Part shown: in pieces, positions 26,724-36,066 of the stretch | How positions within the stretch are numbered: the first letter of the stretch is position 1 | How the letters are laid out: each line of letters begins with the position of its first letter | Source: Mesorhizobium sp. M2E.F.Ca.ET.219.01.1.1 | GTDB taxonomy: Bacteria; Pseudomonadota; Alphaproteobacteria; Rhizobiales; Rhizobiaceae | NCBI RefSeq assembly: GCF_004016445.2 | Contig: NZ_SADT02000002.1 | Span: 992,001-1,056,000 of the forward strand | Length of the DNA stretch: 64,000 bases | Direction: 5' to 3' | Made by a program: the position numbers and the translations under genes | Notes under the pieces: generated by a model | Told to the model about the DNA's origin: nothing | What the model saw: the letters and a program-made list of their open reading frames with translations, nothing else | Databases searched by the model: none

Positions 26724-27986
26724 CTACAGCTCCTTCTCCGCCAGCTCCCGGAACCCGTCCGGCACCGAGCGCGGGCCTTCCAGCGCCACCGTGCCGTAGC
26801 CGACGGCTTGCCTGCCGAAACGCTGGCGGATCTTGTCGATGGCGCGGTCGGCGCCGAAGCGGGCGAGGCCCTTGCGGCTGCCGGGCTTGCGCTTCTCATC
26901 CATCAGGCCGAGCGGCAGTTCGAGCTGCAGCTCGGCATGCTCCTCCAGATGCGAAACGGAGATGGCGAGCAGCGATATGTCCCGCTCGCCGGGATGAGCG
27001 GCCAGCACGCCGCGCACCAGCTCCTCGGCGATCTCGGCCAGCATTACCGTCGCCTGGATCGGCTGCTCCAGCGTCACCGAGCGGGTGACGGCGCGCAGAT
27101 CGGCGAAGCGCACCCGCACCGTCACCGTGCGGCCGGGCCGGTCCTTGACGCGCAGGCGGCTCGCCACGCGGTCGGCCAGATGCAAGAGCGTCGGCACGAA
27201 GACGCGCGGCACCGCCGGCTTCCTGCCCAGCGCCGATTGCGCGCCGGCGGAAATCGCGCGCCGATGCGTCTCGAGCTTGCGCGGGTCGCGGTTCCAGGCG
27301 AGCGCGGCAAGCTTCTGGCCGGCGGCATGGCCGATCAGCCGCTCCAGCGCGCCGCTATGGGTGCGCGCCAATTGCCCGATGGTCTCGACGCCGATCTCGG
27401 CGAGCCGCGCCTTCGTCGCCGGGCCGACACCCCACATCAGCGTGACGGGCAGGTCGTGCAGGAACGCAAGCTCGGTGCCGGGCTCGACTACCACCAGCCC
27501 GTCCGGCTTGGCCACCTGCGAGGCGATCTTGGCGAGATGCTTTGTCCGCGCCACGCCGATCGAGATCGGCAGGCCGAGCTCGGCCTTCACGCGCTCGCGG
27601 ATTCTTCGCGCGATCTCCTGCGGCGGACCGAACAGATGCGTGCAGCCGGCGACGTCGGCGAAGGCCTCGTCGATCGAGATGCGCTCGACCACCGGCGTGA
27701 AATCGTCGAGCACCTTGATCGCGGCGTCGCCGAGGCGCTGGTACTCGGAAAAATGACCGCCGACGAAGATGAGCTGCGGGCAGAGCTCGCGCGCCTTGCG
27801 GCCGGGCATGCCGCCGCGCACGCCGAACACCTTGGCTTCATAGGAAGCCGCCAGCACCACGCCGCCGCCGACGGCGATCGGCTTGCCGCGCAGTGACGGA
27901 TCGAGCAGCTGCTCGACGGAGGCGTAGAAGGCGTCGAGATCGGCATGCAGGATGGTGGCGGCCGCAGCTTCATTCGTGGCGGCCAT
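26724..27986 (-). CDS. dinB: DNA polymerase IV (Y family)
   Basis: 420-aa translesion polymerase. N-terminal ILHADLDAFYASVEQ provides metal-binding Asp and the steric-gate region; ISIDEAFADVAG has the catalytic Asp-Glu; helix-hairpin-helix motifs follow (LMWGVGPATKARLAEIGVET) and then the little-finger domain. The C-terminus lacks an obvious QLxLF beta-clamp motif, but LQLELPLGL at about residue 365 could serve. The frame is open to 28118; ATG 27986 has GGGAG 6 nt upstream. It is probably SOS-induced: a LexA box lies 69 bp upstream of the start. Confidence 0.95.
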   Translation of the reverse strand: MAATNEAAAATILHADLDAFYASVEQLLDPSLRGKPIAVGGGVVLAASYEAKVFGVRGGMPGRKARELCPQLIFVGGHFSEYQRLGDAAIKVLDDFTPVVERISIDEAFADVAGCTHLFGPPQEIARRIRERVKAELGLPISIGVARTKHLAKIASQVAKPDGLVVVEPGTELAFLHDLPVTLMWGVGPATKARLAEIGVETIGQLARTHSGALERLIGHAAGQKLAALAWNRDPRKLETHRRAISAGAQSALGRKPAVPRVFVPTLLHLADRVASRLRVKDRPGRTVTVRVRFADLRAVTRSVTLEQPIQATVMLAEIAEELVRGVLAAHPGERDISLLAISVSHLEEHAELQLELPLGLMDEKRKPGSRKGLARFGADRAIDKIRQRFGRQAVGYGTVALEGPRSVPDGFRELAEKEL

Positions 27987-28054
27987 CGCGCGCTCCCATG
28001 GCCATTTGTGTGGCATTGCAGCATTAGCTGCGTCTTTTGTAAGGGGAATTAGTA

Positions 28055-28069
28055 GAACATAAAGAGAAC
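28055..28069 (-). promoter_or_regulatory. LexA (SOS) box of dinB
   Basis: On the minus strand GTTC-TCTTTAT-GTTC matches the alphaproteobacterial LexA consensus GTTC-N7-GTTC exactly. It is 69 bp before the dinB start. Confidence 0.88.
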
Positions 28070-28244
28070 AAAAGAAGCTCTCTGTCAAGCCGCCACGCTT
28101 GTACGTGCAAGCTTCCACAACCTGAAGCTACAGCCGCGAATGGACCGCAGCCTGAGATCACCCCTGGATCAGATCCTGCGAACTCGACAGGAAGCCGCCC
28201 ACGGCGCCCCGTTCTTCACTGCCGAAATGAGGGCGAGGTCTGCG

Positions 28245-28625
28245 CTACGCCGGCTTGGCGTATTGTTCGGCGCTCAACACCTCGATGCACTGGAACGGCT
28301 GGTTGCCCTCCACCCAGGCGTCATGGCCGGGCGGGATGGTGTAGGAAGTGCCGGCCTCGAAGGTCTTTTGCGTGCCGTCGGTCATCCGCACGGTGATCGC
28401 TCCGGATACGACATAGCCGACATGCGAGACCTGGCAGCTCTCGGTCTTGACCACCGGCTTGACGCATTCGGACCATTTCCAGCCCGGCTGCATGTTCATC
28501 CGCCCCAGCGTGTAGCCCGGCAGCCGCACGATCTCGACACGCGTCTTGGCGGGCGCGCGGACCTCGTCGGGATTGTTGTGCGATTTGGATTCGAGTTTCG
28601 TCACCTGCATTGCAACTTCGGCCAT
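28245..28625 (-). CDS. Cupin domain protein
   Basis: 126-aa single-cupin protein. Motif 1-like region MQPGWKWSECVKPVVKTES and motif 2-like YTIPPGHDAWVEGNQPF; the first-motif His pair is not obvious, so metal binding is uncertain. Function unknown. ATG 28625 has a perfect GGAGGG 5 nt upstream; the longer frame to 28679 is rejected. Confidence 0.85.
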   Translation of the reverse strand: MAEVAMQVTKLESKSHNNPDEVRAPAKTRVEIVRLPGYTLGRMNMQPGWKWSECVKPVVKTESCQVSHVGYVVSGAITVRMTDGTQKTFEAGTSYTIPPGHDAWVEGNQPFQCIEVLSAEQYAKPA

Positions 28626-29029
28626 GGTTTCCCTCCCATGTGAAGCGGCGCCCGACGTTGCGATCGTCGGCGACCGCAACCGGATTCATACACCCGATTA
28701 TGAGAGGTTGCTAATACTTGAGCGCTCCCGGCGCTCGAAGATTTTTTTGGCGCCTTATCGGAAGTTAATGCGGAACCTGGTCGCCGGTGCTTTCCTGTTC
28801 TGGCGCTGGCACGGCGGTGGTTGAGGGACCCATCCGTTTTCGCCCGACAGGGAGAGAATTCGATGCGACCCTCGGCAACAATCAAGGCGCTATCGTCGCG
28901 GCCTCGTGCGTTCCCCCATCAGCCTCATGCCGAACCTGCTTCACCGCTGGCCGAGTGCCACGGCGGCGCGACATGTCGGCCAGGGAGGAACCTTGGGCGG
29001 GGATAATCGACAACCACCAGGAGGAAACC
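28626..29029. other. Intergenic, 404 bp, no gene seen
   Basis: Holds the divergent promoters of the cupin gene and the small gene at 29030. The AT-rich stretch at 28690-28760 is the likeliest promoter area. Open frames here lack ribosome sites. Confidence 0.45.
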
Positions 29030-29221
29030 ATGCTTGATCAAGCCGTCAAAGCCTATTCGCGTCCGCCGGTCATTGCCGCTCGCCGCGGCTCCCCGGCGCT
29101 TCGCCAATGCTGCGACAGCTACATCTCTCCGGTCTGCACGCAGGTCGTCGAACTGACGGATTATCGCCAGGTGCTTTGGCACCAGCAGCCCGGTCATCAG
29201 CCGATGGACCTCGAGGCCTGA
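29030..29221 (+). CDS. Hypothetical protein, 63 aa
   Basis: Small soluble protein with paired Cys (LRQCCDSYISPVC) that could bind metal or form disulfides. Unknown function. The consensus AGGAGG at 29019-29024, spaced 5 nt before ATG 29030, strongly supports translation; the longer upstream frame is rejected. No family recognised. Confidence 0.7.
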   Translation: MLDQAVKAYSRPPVIAARRGSPALRQCCDSYISPVCTQVVELTDYRQVLWHQQPGHQPMDLEA

Positions 29222-29574
29222 ATTCTACGTTGAATTGAAGGAGCAACAGTTGGCGCGGCCTGTCAAAAGGTGAAGCCGTCAGTTGGCGATGTCTTTTCTC
29301 CTTTCGCCGATTTCGAGGGCCGGGCAACGGCAGCCGAAAACGACTGTTCGGGCCTTCGGGCGACGGTCCGAGCCCTTGTTCGGACTGAAGTCTCATGCGT
29401 CGAGCGCAGAGGCCCGAGGCGCAGATTTTCGAGCAACAAGAGCGCCATCAATTCATTTGACTAGCAAGCCGCCGGACAAAGTCCCTTCATCGGCGGTCGA
29501 CCACGGAGTGCCCATCATTCCTGCGATGTGATGGGCACTCCATTCCCTCTGGAAATCGACTTGGAGTTGCTGCC
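29222..29574. other. Intergenic, 353 bp, with perfect 13-bp hairpin
   Basis: No convincing gene. GGAGTGCCCATCA (29505-29517) and TGATGGGCACTCC (29529-29541) form a perfect 13-bp inverted repeat around an 11-nt loop, 33 bp before the small ORF at 29575. No U-tract follows, so it looks more like an operator or 5' leader structure than a terminator. Confidence 0.6.
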
Positions 29575-29808
29575 GTGCAACCCGGCAACATGATCGCGAA
29601 CCTGATTGCCGCGCTGCTCCTGGCGCTGATGATCGGCGGCGTCTTCCTCCTCTTCGGCAGGCCGCTCTGGCCGCAACGCGATGCCCAGATGATAGTCCTT
29701 CTTCCAATCGACACCATGGCAACCGGATCGGTGCGCAGGGCCTGTGTCGAGCCATGCCTGCCGGCCCGCTTCGACCTCAAGCTCGCGCCGGCAAGGCCGC
29801 AGGGATGA
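29575..29808 (+). CDS. Small single-span membrane protein, 77 aa (putative)
   Basis: One strong hydrophobic helix (about residues 7-28) and a polar C-terminus with two Cys (RRACVEPCLPARF), possibly periplasmic and disulfide-linked. Starts at GTG 29575 behind TTGGAG. No family recognised; the perfect hairpin at 29505-29541 precedes it. Confidence 0.5.
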   Translation: MQPGNMIANLIAALLLALMIGGVFLLFGRPLWPQRDAQMIVLLPIDTMATGSVRRACVEPCLPARFDLKLAPARPQG

Positions 29809-29878
29809 AGCCGGCACGGGAACCGGTCCGCGCCTCACGCCGTTGACTGAGCGAAGGGATGGCCCAGCGGAGGCCGCC

Positions 29879-30109
29879 ATGGACAATTTCGAACTCATCG
29901 ATCTTCTGTGCGTCATCGACGCATGCGTGAGCGACCGTTCGGCCGGGCGCGTGGTGCCGATGTCGAGGGCCGTCGAGGAACTGCGCGTCCTGACCGGCGA
30001 TTTCGTCTCGTCGGACGAGGATGCGGCCAATGCCTTGACGCAGGTCGCGCTCGAGCGCGGCTGCTCGGTTCTTTTCGACGAGCGGCCGGGCGCCGACATT
30101 ATCGCGTAA
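29879..30109 (+). CDS. Hypothetical protein, 76 aa
   Basis: Soluble, acidic protein of unknown function (FELIDLLCVIDACVSDRSAG; ends VLFDERPGADIIA). GCGGAGG precedes ATG 29879 with good spacing; the longer frame from 29744 overlaps the previous ORF. It converges with the Tad-like gene at 30186; the gap contains a long imperfect hairpin (about 30115-30178) that could terminate both. Confidence 0.6.
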   Translation: MDNFELIDLLCVIDACVSDRSAGRVVPMSRAVEELRVLTGDFVSSDEDAANALTQVALERGCSVLFDERPGADIIA

Positions 30110-30185
30110 TTCAGCGCGGCGGCTGGGGCGACGGTTCCCGGCAGGGATCGGTCGTCGCGGCCCTTGGGAGCCGCCGCTTTGCGTC

Positions 30186-31403
30186 TCACTTCACCAGGGT
30201 GATCATCCGGCCTGCATACATCTCCCGGTTCCCCAGTTCGGCCGTGCAGTCCGACTTCACCGCGGAGTTTCCCGTCATCGCCACGGTGTCGCCCACCAGC
30301 CGCAGGCAACTGCCCTGCGCGCTCATGTCCGAATTTCCGGTATAGGTGATGGCCGCGTCCGGCGCGTAGATGAAGCCGCTCACCAGCGAGCCGGATCCGC
30401 CGTTCAGCGTCAGCGCCTGCGTGTTGCCATGCGCCTGGTAGATGGTGATGCCTTGATAGGGGCCGCTGGTGGGCGGCGAGAGGTTCACCTGCTCGTTGGC
30501 ATTGATGTAGAGCTGCGAGTTCTCCATCAGGAAGATCGTCACGCCCTGGCCGCTCAGGCTGCCGTTGCCGCCCGGCTTTATGACGACGTTGCGCATGATG
30601 TAGGTGCCCGGATTGAGGGTGATCTTTCCCGACAGGCTCTTGTCGCAATAGGTGCCCGGCGAGAGCGTTATCGTCTTGCCGTTGGGCACCGGCAGGCAGA
30701 GCGTGTAGGCGGGCGGAACGACGTCGGCCAATGGATCGAACGAGGCGTACTGCTTTTCGTGCGGCGTGCCGCAGGAAAGCGTGGCGCTGGGCGGCGTCAA
30801 TCCTTGCGTGCCGCCGACCGTCGAGACGCAGGCGGCGCTGACGATCGCCGAGCCGCCGCGATTGACGGAATCGGCGGCGTCCGAATTGGCCGCGATCACG
30901 CAGCCGGTCATCGCCACATTGGTCGAGCCCTGCAGGTTGACCGCGTTGTCGGCATGCTGGTTGAGCGCCAGCACGCAGGCCTGCGCGCCGGGCTTGATCT
31001 TGACCGAGGCGGTGCGAGTCGCCTGCCAGGCCGGCATGGCGCCGATGAAGGCCGGCCGGCTGATGCTCGACGACGCCGAAATGAAATAGGCGCTTGGATC
31101 GCCGCTGGCGGCGGCCTGGAAGGCGGCGAGGCTGCCCGACAGCTCCTGCGCGTCGGCCGCGCTCATATTGGCCGCGAAGAAGGTCTGGCCCAGTTGCTGC
31201 ACGTCACCCGCCGACATGGTCGGCTGGTACTTCGTGCCGATTGCAAGGCCGGCGGCGTCCAGGGAATTCTGCAGCTGGGCGGCGTCGTCGCTGGTGCCGA
31301 TCAGGTCGACGGAAGCTGCCACGCCAAGCATCAGCGGCACCATGGCAACCGCGGTCGCGACCGCGAAATTGCCGCGCTTCGAAACCCAAAACCGTCCAAG
31401 CAT
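30186..31403 (-). CDS. TadG/TadE-type pilus assembly protein
   Basis: 405-aa protein. One N-terminal membrane helix in the Tad N-terminal context (KRGNFAVATAVAMVPLMLGV), then a long extracytoplasmic domain rich in Ser/Gly/Asn with repeated Cys (ACVLALNQHA; TLSPGTYCDKSLSG; GVTIFLMENSQLYINANEQV), which resembles a beta-solenoid. Such proteins go with Flp/Tad pilus systems. It is a paralogue of the divergent gene at 31651-32934 with the same motifs in the same order. The frame is open to 31466; ATG 31403 is preferred. No tadA/B/C/cpaB genes are in the window. Confidence 0.82.
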   Translation of the reverse strand: MLGRFWVSKRGNFAVATAVAMVPLMLGVAASVDLIGTSDDAAQLQNSLDAAGLAIGTKYQPTMSAGDVQQLGQTFFAANMSAADAQELSGSLAAFQAAASGDPSAYFISASSSISRPAFIGAMPAWQATRTASVKIKPGAQACVLALNQHADNAVNLQGSTNVAMTGCVIAANSDAADSVNRGGSAIVSAACVSTVGGTQGLTPPSATLSCGTPHEKQYASFDPLADVVPPAYTLCLPVPNGKTITLSPGTYCDKSLSGKITLNPGTYIMRNVVIKPGGNGSLSGQGVTIFLMENSQLYINANEQVNLSPPTSGPYQGITIYQAHGNTQALTLNGGSGSLVSGFIYAPDAAITYTGNSDMSAQGSCLRLVGDTVAMTGNSAVKSDCTAELGNREMYAGRMITLVK

Positions 31404-31650
31404 GGAGCCCGCCCTCGTCGTATTCCACAGAGTGATATGCGTGCCGTCTCTACGGGCGATTTCCAAAAAAGTTAAAATGCAGAAAGTGCTAAAATATTAG
31501 GTTTTACTGACGCTTAAACCTTAAGTCCTAAAGCAGTTGGGCCTTAAGTCTGAGTGTGCGCGGCGCAAGATGGGGGCCGAGGCCCGCTGCGGTCCTACCG
31601 ATGCAAGTCGAGCGAAATAATTAGGCATTCGTTCATAAGGCAATGATGAC

Positions 31651-32934
31651 GTGACCGCTGGGATACCGTGGGTGCGCTCGGCCATGGCCTTTTCAGGTCC
31701 ATTCTTCAGGAATTTTTTTTCTCGGCTGACCCTTCGGCGCTTTTGCGAAGGCAAGGGCGGCAATGTCGCGACCATCTTCGCGTTCACCCTGCCGGTCGTC
31801 GTCGGCGGCGCGGGGCTGGGTGTCGAGACGTCCTACTGGTACTATTCGAGCCTGAAGCTGCAGGCGATCGCGGACGCGGCCGCCTATGCGGGCGCGCTGG
31901 AAAAGATCCAGGGGTCCGACACGGCCGCCATCACCGCAGCCGCCACGACATCGGCCGCCTCGAACGGGCTGGGCGGCGGCACCATCGTCGTCAACACGCC
32001 GCCCACCTCGGGACCGAACACGGCCAACAAGGCGGTGGAGGTCATCCTCGACCAGAACCTCGACCGGATGTTCACCTCCATCTTCACCCAGACAAAGGTG
32101 CCGGAACACGCGAGGGCTGTTGCGTTGATCACCGACGCTTCAAAGGCCTGCGTGCTGGCGCTCAACCCCTCCGCCTCGTCAGCGGCGCTGTTTTCCGGCA
32201 GCACGAGCGTGAAGCTCAACGGCTGTTCCGTCATGTCGGATTCGATCGCCAGTGACTCCATCAAGGTGCAGGGCTCGGCTGGGTTGCAGACCGATTGCCT
32301 GATTACCGCCGGTGGCGTTTCGCTGAGCAATCCGGTGACCACGGTCTGCAAGTCGCCTATGACCCAGGCCTTGCCGGCGTCCGACCCCTTCTCCAACGTG
32401 CCGGCGCCCGCGGCGACCAACCCGTGCAAGAACGTCAACGGCAACAAGACATCACAGACGCTGCAGCCCGGCACCTATTGCAGCGGCATGAGCCTCAACG
32501 GCATTGTCACGCTTTCTCCCGGGGTCTATGTCGTTCAGGGCAATATGAAGATCAACGCCAACGCCGTCGTTGTGGGCGCCGGGGTCACCATCTTCATGTC
32601 CGGCAGCAACACCGTCAGCATGAACGGCAACGCCACGGTGACGCTGAGCGCGCCGACCTCGGGCACCTATTCCGGCGTGCTGTTTTACGGCGACAGGACC
32701 GGCACCGCGGCGCAGAGCACCTTCAACGGCACCGCGGACTCGCTGTTGACCGGCGCGATCTATTTTCCCAGGCAGCAGGTCAATTATCTCGGCAACTTCT
32801 CAGGTGTGAACGGCTGCACGCAGGTCGTAGCCGATACCATCCAGTGGTCGGGCAACTCGACCATCAACCAGGACTGCTCGAGCCTCGGGATGAAGGACAT
32901 CCCGGCCGCCCAGGCGGTTGCGGTCGTCGAGTGA
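31651..32934 (+). CDS. TadG-type pilus assembly protein
   Basis: 427-aa protein with the Tad N-terminal helix (KGGNVATIFAFTLPVVVGGA) and an extracytoplasmic solenoid-like domain (ACVLALNPSASSAALFSGST; TLQPGTYCSGMSLNG; GVTIFMSGSNTVSMNGNATV). It is the paralogue of 30186-31403. GTG 31651 starts the frame with AAGG upstream; ATG 31684 (MAFSGPFF) is an alternative without a better ribosome site. It overlaps the next gene by 4 nt (GTGA), indicating translational coupling in a three-gene Tad operon. Confidence 0.82.
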   Translation: MTAGIPWVRSAMAFSGPFFRNFFSRLTLRRFCEGKGGNVATIFAFTLPVVVGGAGLGVETSYWYYSSLKLQAIADAAAYAGALEKIQGSDTAAITAAATTSAASNGLGGGTIVVNTPPTSGPNTANKAVEVILDQNLDRMFTSIFTQTKVPEHARAVALITDASKACVLALNPSASSAALFSGSTSVKLNGCSVMSDSIASDSIKVQGSAGLQTDCLITAGGVSLSNPVTTVCKSPMTQALPASDPFSNVPAPAATNPCKNVNGNKTSQTLQPGTYCSGMSLNGIVTLSPGVYVVQGNMKINANAVVVGAGVTIFMSGSNTVSMNGNATVTLSAPTSGTYSGVLFYGDRTGTAAQSTFNGTADSLLTGAIYFPRQQVNYLGNFSGVNGCTQVVADTIQWSGNSTINQDCSSLGMKDIPAAQAVAVVE

Positions 32935-33380
32935 GACGCCTGGTCCATCCATTGGTCCGGGCCATTCGCGATGAAACGGGCATCGCCGCGGTGGAGCTTG
33001 CCATGGTGCTGCCGGTCCTGTGCGCCGCATTGCTCGGTACCCTGGACGGCTGGTCCTATGTCACCAGCTCGATGTCGATGCGCGCCGGCGTGAAGACGGC
33101 CGCCAACCTCGTGATGGCCGGATCCTCCGACGACACGGCGATCCAGGCCGCCGCGCTGGCGAGCTGGGAAAACAAGCCTTCCGATGCCCAGGTCGTCATC
33201 AGCCGCATCTATAAATGCGGAACGACCGTCGTCGACGCCTCAACCCTTTGCAGCGGCCCGAAAGCGCCGTCGGTCTATGTCCAAATCCAGGCGACCGGCA
33301 CCTGGACACCGCCCTTCACCTTCGGCCCTTACCCAGACAACACCACGCTCGGTCATTTGCAGGTGGTCCGTGTTCGATAG
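32931..33380 (+). CDS. TadE-like pilus assembly protein
   Basis: 149-aa protein with the TadE signature helix ([20 protein letters not shown]) followed by a periplasmic domain. GTG 32931 overlaps the stop of the upstream Tad gene (GTGA). TadE-like pseudopilins are processed and act in Flp pilus assembly. The next gene begins within its last codons (GTG 33370). Confidence 0.85.
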   Translation: MRRLVHPLVRAIRDETGIAAVELAMVLPVLCAALLGTLDGWSYVTSSMSMRAGVKTAANLVMAGSSDDTAIQAAALASWENKPSDAQVVISRIYKCGTTVVDASTLCSGPKAPSVYVQIQATGTWTPPFTFGPYPDNTTLGHLQVVRVR

Positions 33381-33810
33381 GGCAGTTCCAGGAGCGCGCA
33401 GCGGTTGGACCCGGCGGCTCCGGGCATTTGCCGGCAACGTGTCCGGCGGAAGCGGCATTGAATTCGCCCTGATCGCGCCCGTCCTGATCATGCTCTTGTT
33501 CGGAATCTTCGCTTTCGGCTGGTCGATGAACTCTACCTCCAGCGTGCGCTATGCGCTGGAAGCCTCGGCGCGCTCGCTGCAGCTCAACAACACGCTGACG
33601 CAGGCCGACATCCAGGCGGTCGCCACGCAGAAGCTGAAGGCGCTCGGCCTGAAGAATGTGAACGTCACCATTAACACCGATCCGGCGAGCGGCGGCTTCC
33701 GCATGGCCCATGTCAACGCCAGCTACGCCTTCGTCATCAACTTCCCCTATTTCAGCGACTATCAGATCAACTACACGACATCCGTGACCGTGCCGCTGGT
33801 CGGCGGCTAG
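33370..33810 (+). CDS. TadE/TadF-like pilus assembly protein
   Basis: 146-aa protein with a TadE-type N-terminal helix ([20 protein letters not shown]) and a periplasmic C-terminal part ([20 protein letters not shown]). GTG 33370 overlaps the previous stop by 11 nt and follows AGGTGG. Third gene of the coupled Tad cluster. Confidence 0.83.
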   Translation: MFDRAVPGARSGWTRRLRAFAGNVSGGSGIEFALIAPVLIMLLFGIFAFGWSMNSTSSVRYALEASARSLQLNNTLTQADIQAVATQKLKALGLKNVNVTINTDPASGGFRMAHVNASYAFVINFPYFSDYQINYTTSVTVPLVGG

Positions 33811-33957
33811 TGCGTTTCAAGGGCACGCGCGAGCCGACATGGGCCAGCGGCATATATCCGCTCCGGCCGGCGCGTCATCTTAGCAATCCCTAAAGTCGCA
33901 AGCTTGACGCCAGCCAGGAATGCTAGGGATTTGCCGTCGTCCTGTCAGGAGGCAGCC

Positions 33958-34242
33958 ATGACTTCTCCCGTTGGAAGCCAGCATTCCGCTGGCATCGTGC
34001 ATCATTCGAGCAAACCTCAGGGATCGTCGGAAACCTTCCCGGGCAAGAGCGCGCAAAGCGTCGGCCACCTTGCAAAGGCCTCGGTTACCGAGACGGATGC
34101 GGGCGAGCCGAACGCGCAGGGAAAAGCCGCGTCCCGCATCGCCCGCATGGATCTGACGGTGCTCTCTCCAGCCGGCTCGGGCGAGGAATCGGATACCGCG
34201 CCCGACGCGCCCAACGCCGCCGGCGACGTGGAAGCCGCGTGA
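33958..34242 (+). CDS. Hypothetical protein, 94 aa
   Basis: Hydrophilic, Ser/Ala/Gly-rich, probably disordered protein without signal peptide. AGGAGG before ATG 33958 argues for translation. Unknown function; located between the Tad operon and a large repeat. Confidence 0.6.
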   Translation: MTSPVGSQHSAGIVHHSSKPQGSSETFPGKSAQSVGHLAKASVTETDAGEPNAQGKAASRIARMDLTVLSPAGSGEESDTAPDAPNAAGDVEAA

Positions 34243-34339
34243 ACCGGCTTTCCGTCCGCACTTGCGTCAAGTTGGCCTATCAACGTCCGTCTGGAATAGT
34301 CAGTGCAAGCGCTGGTGGTGAGCTGAAGGCTCTGAACCT

Positions 34340-34518
34340 CGTCATTCCAGGGCGGAGCAAGGAGCGAAGCGACGCGCGCAGACCCTGGAATCCATGCCAT
34401 TACCTGGACCGAGGTGTGCAACGGTGCAGAATTTCTGGACCGCCGCGGCGCTTCCAAGTCACGGCATGGATCCTCGGGTCTGCGCGCGTCGCTTCGCTCC
34501 TTGCTCCGCCCGTGGATA
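34340..34518. repeat. Large inverted repeat, family C (copy 1)
   Basis: Arms beginning gtcattccagggcggagcaa and ending ccttgctccgcccgtgg are inverted copies separated by about 65 bp; the arms read gacgcgcgcagaccctgg / ggtctgcgcgcgtcgcttcg. A second copy with the same arms is at 62993-63150. A rhizobial intergenic repeat; it could fold into a cruciform or a long RNA hairpin. Confidence 0.8.
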
Positions 34519-34611
34519 ACGACCGCGATAGGCGTCTCGGCCAATCGCCAAGGCATGGGATCTACCAACGCACACTAACCAACCGGTCAAAACTTCTGTG
34601 TTAAGGAACAA

Positions 34612-34905
34612 CTAGCAGCCTTGCGTCGTCGTCTTCATCTGGCCGGGAGCGTTCGATTTGGCGCTGGTGTCCTGTTGTCCAGGGGCCGCCTGCTTCGCGG
34701 TTCCGGTCGTCTGTTGCCCGGGCGCGCAATCCTTCGCCGAATTCGGGTTGGTCGAGTTTGTTTTGGTCTGATCCGTGTCCTGGCTGCTGGGCATCGTGGT
34801 CGTGGATGAAGAACCCGACGAAGTGCCTGACGAAGTTCCAGACTGCGCTGCAGCCAGCCCCCCGGACATGGCGAACAGGGCGGCGACAAGAATAATGCGT
34901 TTCAT
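34612..34905 (-). CDS. Secreted Ser/Thr/Gln-rich small protein
   Basis: 97-aa protein with a signal peptide (MKRIILVAALFAMSGGLAAA, cleavage near AAAQS) and a low-complexity mature part rich in Ser, Thr, Gln and Asn. Two Cys (DCAPGQQ; TTQGC at the C-terminus) could form a disulfide. Unknown function. ATG 34905 is preferred over the adjacent GTG 34908; GGA lies 10 nt upstream. Confidence 0.72.
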   Translation of the reverse strand: MKRIILVAALFAMSGGLAAAQSGTSSGTSSGSSSTTTMPSSQDTDQTKTNSTNPNSAKDCAPGQQTTGTAKQAAPGQQDTSAKSNAPGQMKTTTQGC

Positions 34906-35268
34906 CACGATTGGTCCTTTTGGGTAGCGTCCCTTCAGGTGTTTAACATCGGCCGGGCATGAGTGTTCCCGCGACCCGAACGCTCCCGATTTGCGGACTT
35001 TCGTATACCCAAATGCCCCCTAGGGACCATGGTCCGGCGAGACAAGGGCCCTCATTGTTCCAAACGGCCCAAACACGCACGGCCCTTTGTATTTCTGTTT
35101 TATTTCAACGGGTTAATGTAGTTTTTCGCGAAAAGCACCGGGCAAAGGCCGCAATGCTCTCATTTAACGACCGCAATTGCCTAAAGTTTATCCGACGCCG
35201 TTAGGAAATTCTCATATGAGGCTGCCTAGCGGTTGGGCCATACGAAGATTCATCTGCGGAGAAGCACA
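34906..35268. other. Intergenic, 363 bp, no gene seen
   Basis: AT-rich in its right half (35080-35210), probably the promoters of the divergent small secreted protein genes. ttttcgcgaaaa at about 35125 is a short palindrome. Nothing else recognised. Confidence 0.45.
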
Positions 35269-36033
35269 ATGACATTGCGTAAGACACTTCTGGCATCCCT
35301 TGCCATTCTGGCCCTCGCGGCGGCCCCGGCGCTTGCCGACAACGGGCATGGCGGCGGCAACGGCAATGGCGGCAGCCATGGCGGCGGCAATGGCAATGGC
35401 GGCAACGGAAACGGCGGCGGCAATGCCGGTGGCAACGGCAACAGCGGCGCCACGCATGGCAAGTCGGCCTCGGCCCCGGGCCACAACAAGACCACCGACG
35501 ACGGCTCGACCGACGACACGACGACCGCCGCCGCGCCGACCGCCGCCACGCCGAACATCCATTCCAAGCTCGGCCGGTTGAACTCCTTGCAGCGCAATAT
35601 CAACGCCTACATGCATTCCAAGAGCAAGAAGTTCGCCGGCATCCAGTCCTATGTGACCCAGGCTGCCGCGGCCCAGAACGCCCAGGCCGCGCTTGACGCG
35701 GCGAACGCCAAGCTGGCCGCCGACCAGGCGGCCCTAACCGAACTTAGTGCCCAACTGGCCGCGGCGCAGTTGGATCCGACCACCCCGCCAGCGACAATCA
35801 CCGACCTCGAAAATCAGATCGCAGCTCTGAACACGGCGATTACCGTTGACGATCCCCAGGCGATCGCCGATGCCCAGGCCGCGGTTACCGCTAATCCTGC
35901 GCCCACCGATGCGTCGCTCGACACGGCCCTGCAGGACATGGCCAACAAGCCGGTCGATCAGGAAGTGACGGACTGGGCTAAGGGCGTCCTGGCTGACAAG
36001 ATCGACCAGGCCGCCGCGGCGACGGCGCCATAA
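35269..36033 (+). CDS. Secreted Gly/Asn-rich protein with helical C-terminal domain
   Basis: 254-aa exported protein. Signal peptide 1-24 (LASLAILALAAAPALADNG), a Gly/Asn/His-rich segment of GNGGG-type repeats (about 25-70), a Thr/Ala linker, then a long helical, coiled-coil-like part with many Ala/Gln (AAAQNAQAALDAANAKLAAD). No family recognised. GGAG precedes ATG 35269. It has a strong terminator 33 bp after the stop. Confidence 0.75.
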   Translation: MTLRKTLLASLAILALAAAPALADNGHGGGNGNGGSHGGGNGNGGNGNGGGNAGGNGNSGATHGKSASAPGHNKTTDDGSTDDTTTAAAPTAATPNIHSKLGRLNSLQRNINAYMHSKSKKFAGIQSYVTQAAAAQNAQAALDAANAKLAADQAALTELSAQLAAAQLDPTTPPATITDLENQIAALNTAITVDDPQAIADAQAAVTANPAPTDASLDTALQDMANKPVDQEVTDWAKGVLADKIDQAAAATAP

Positions 36034-36066
36034 GGCCGGCCGAACCGACCAGAGGGTGGACGAAAC

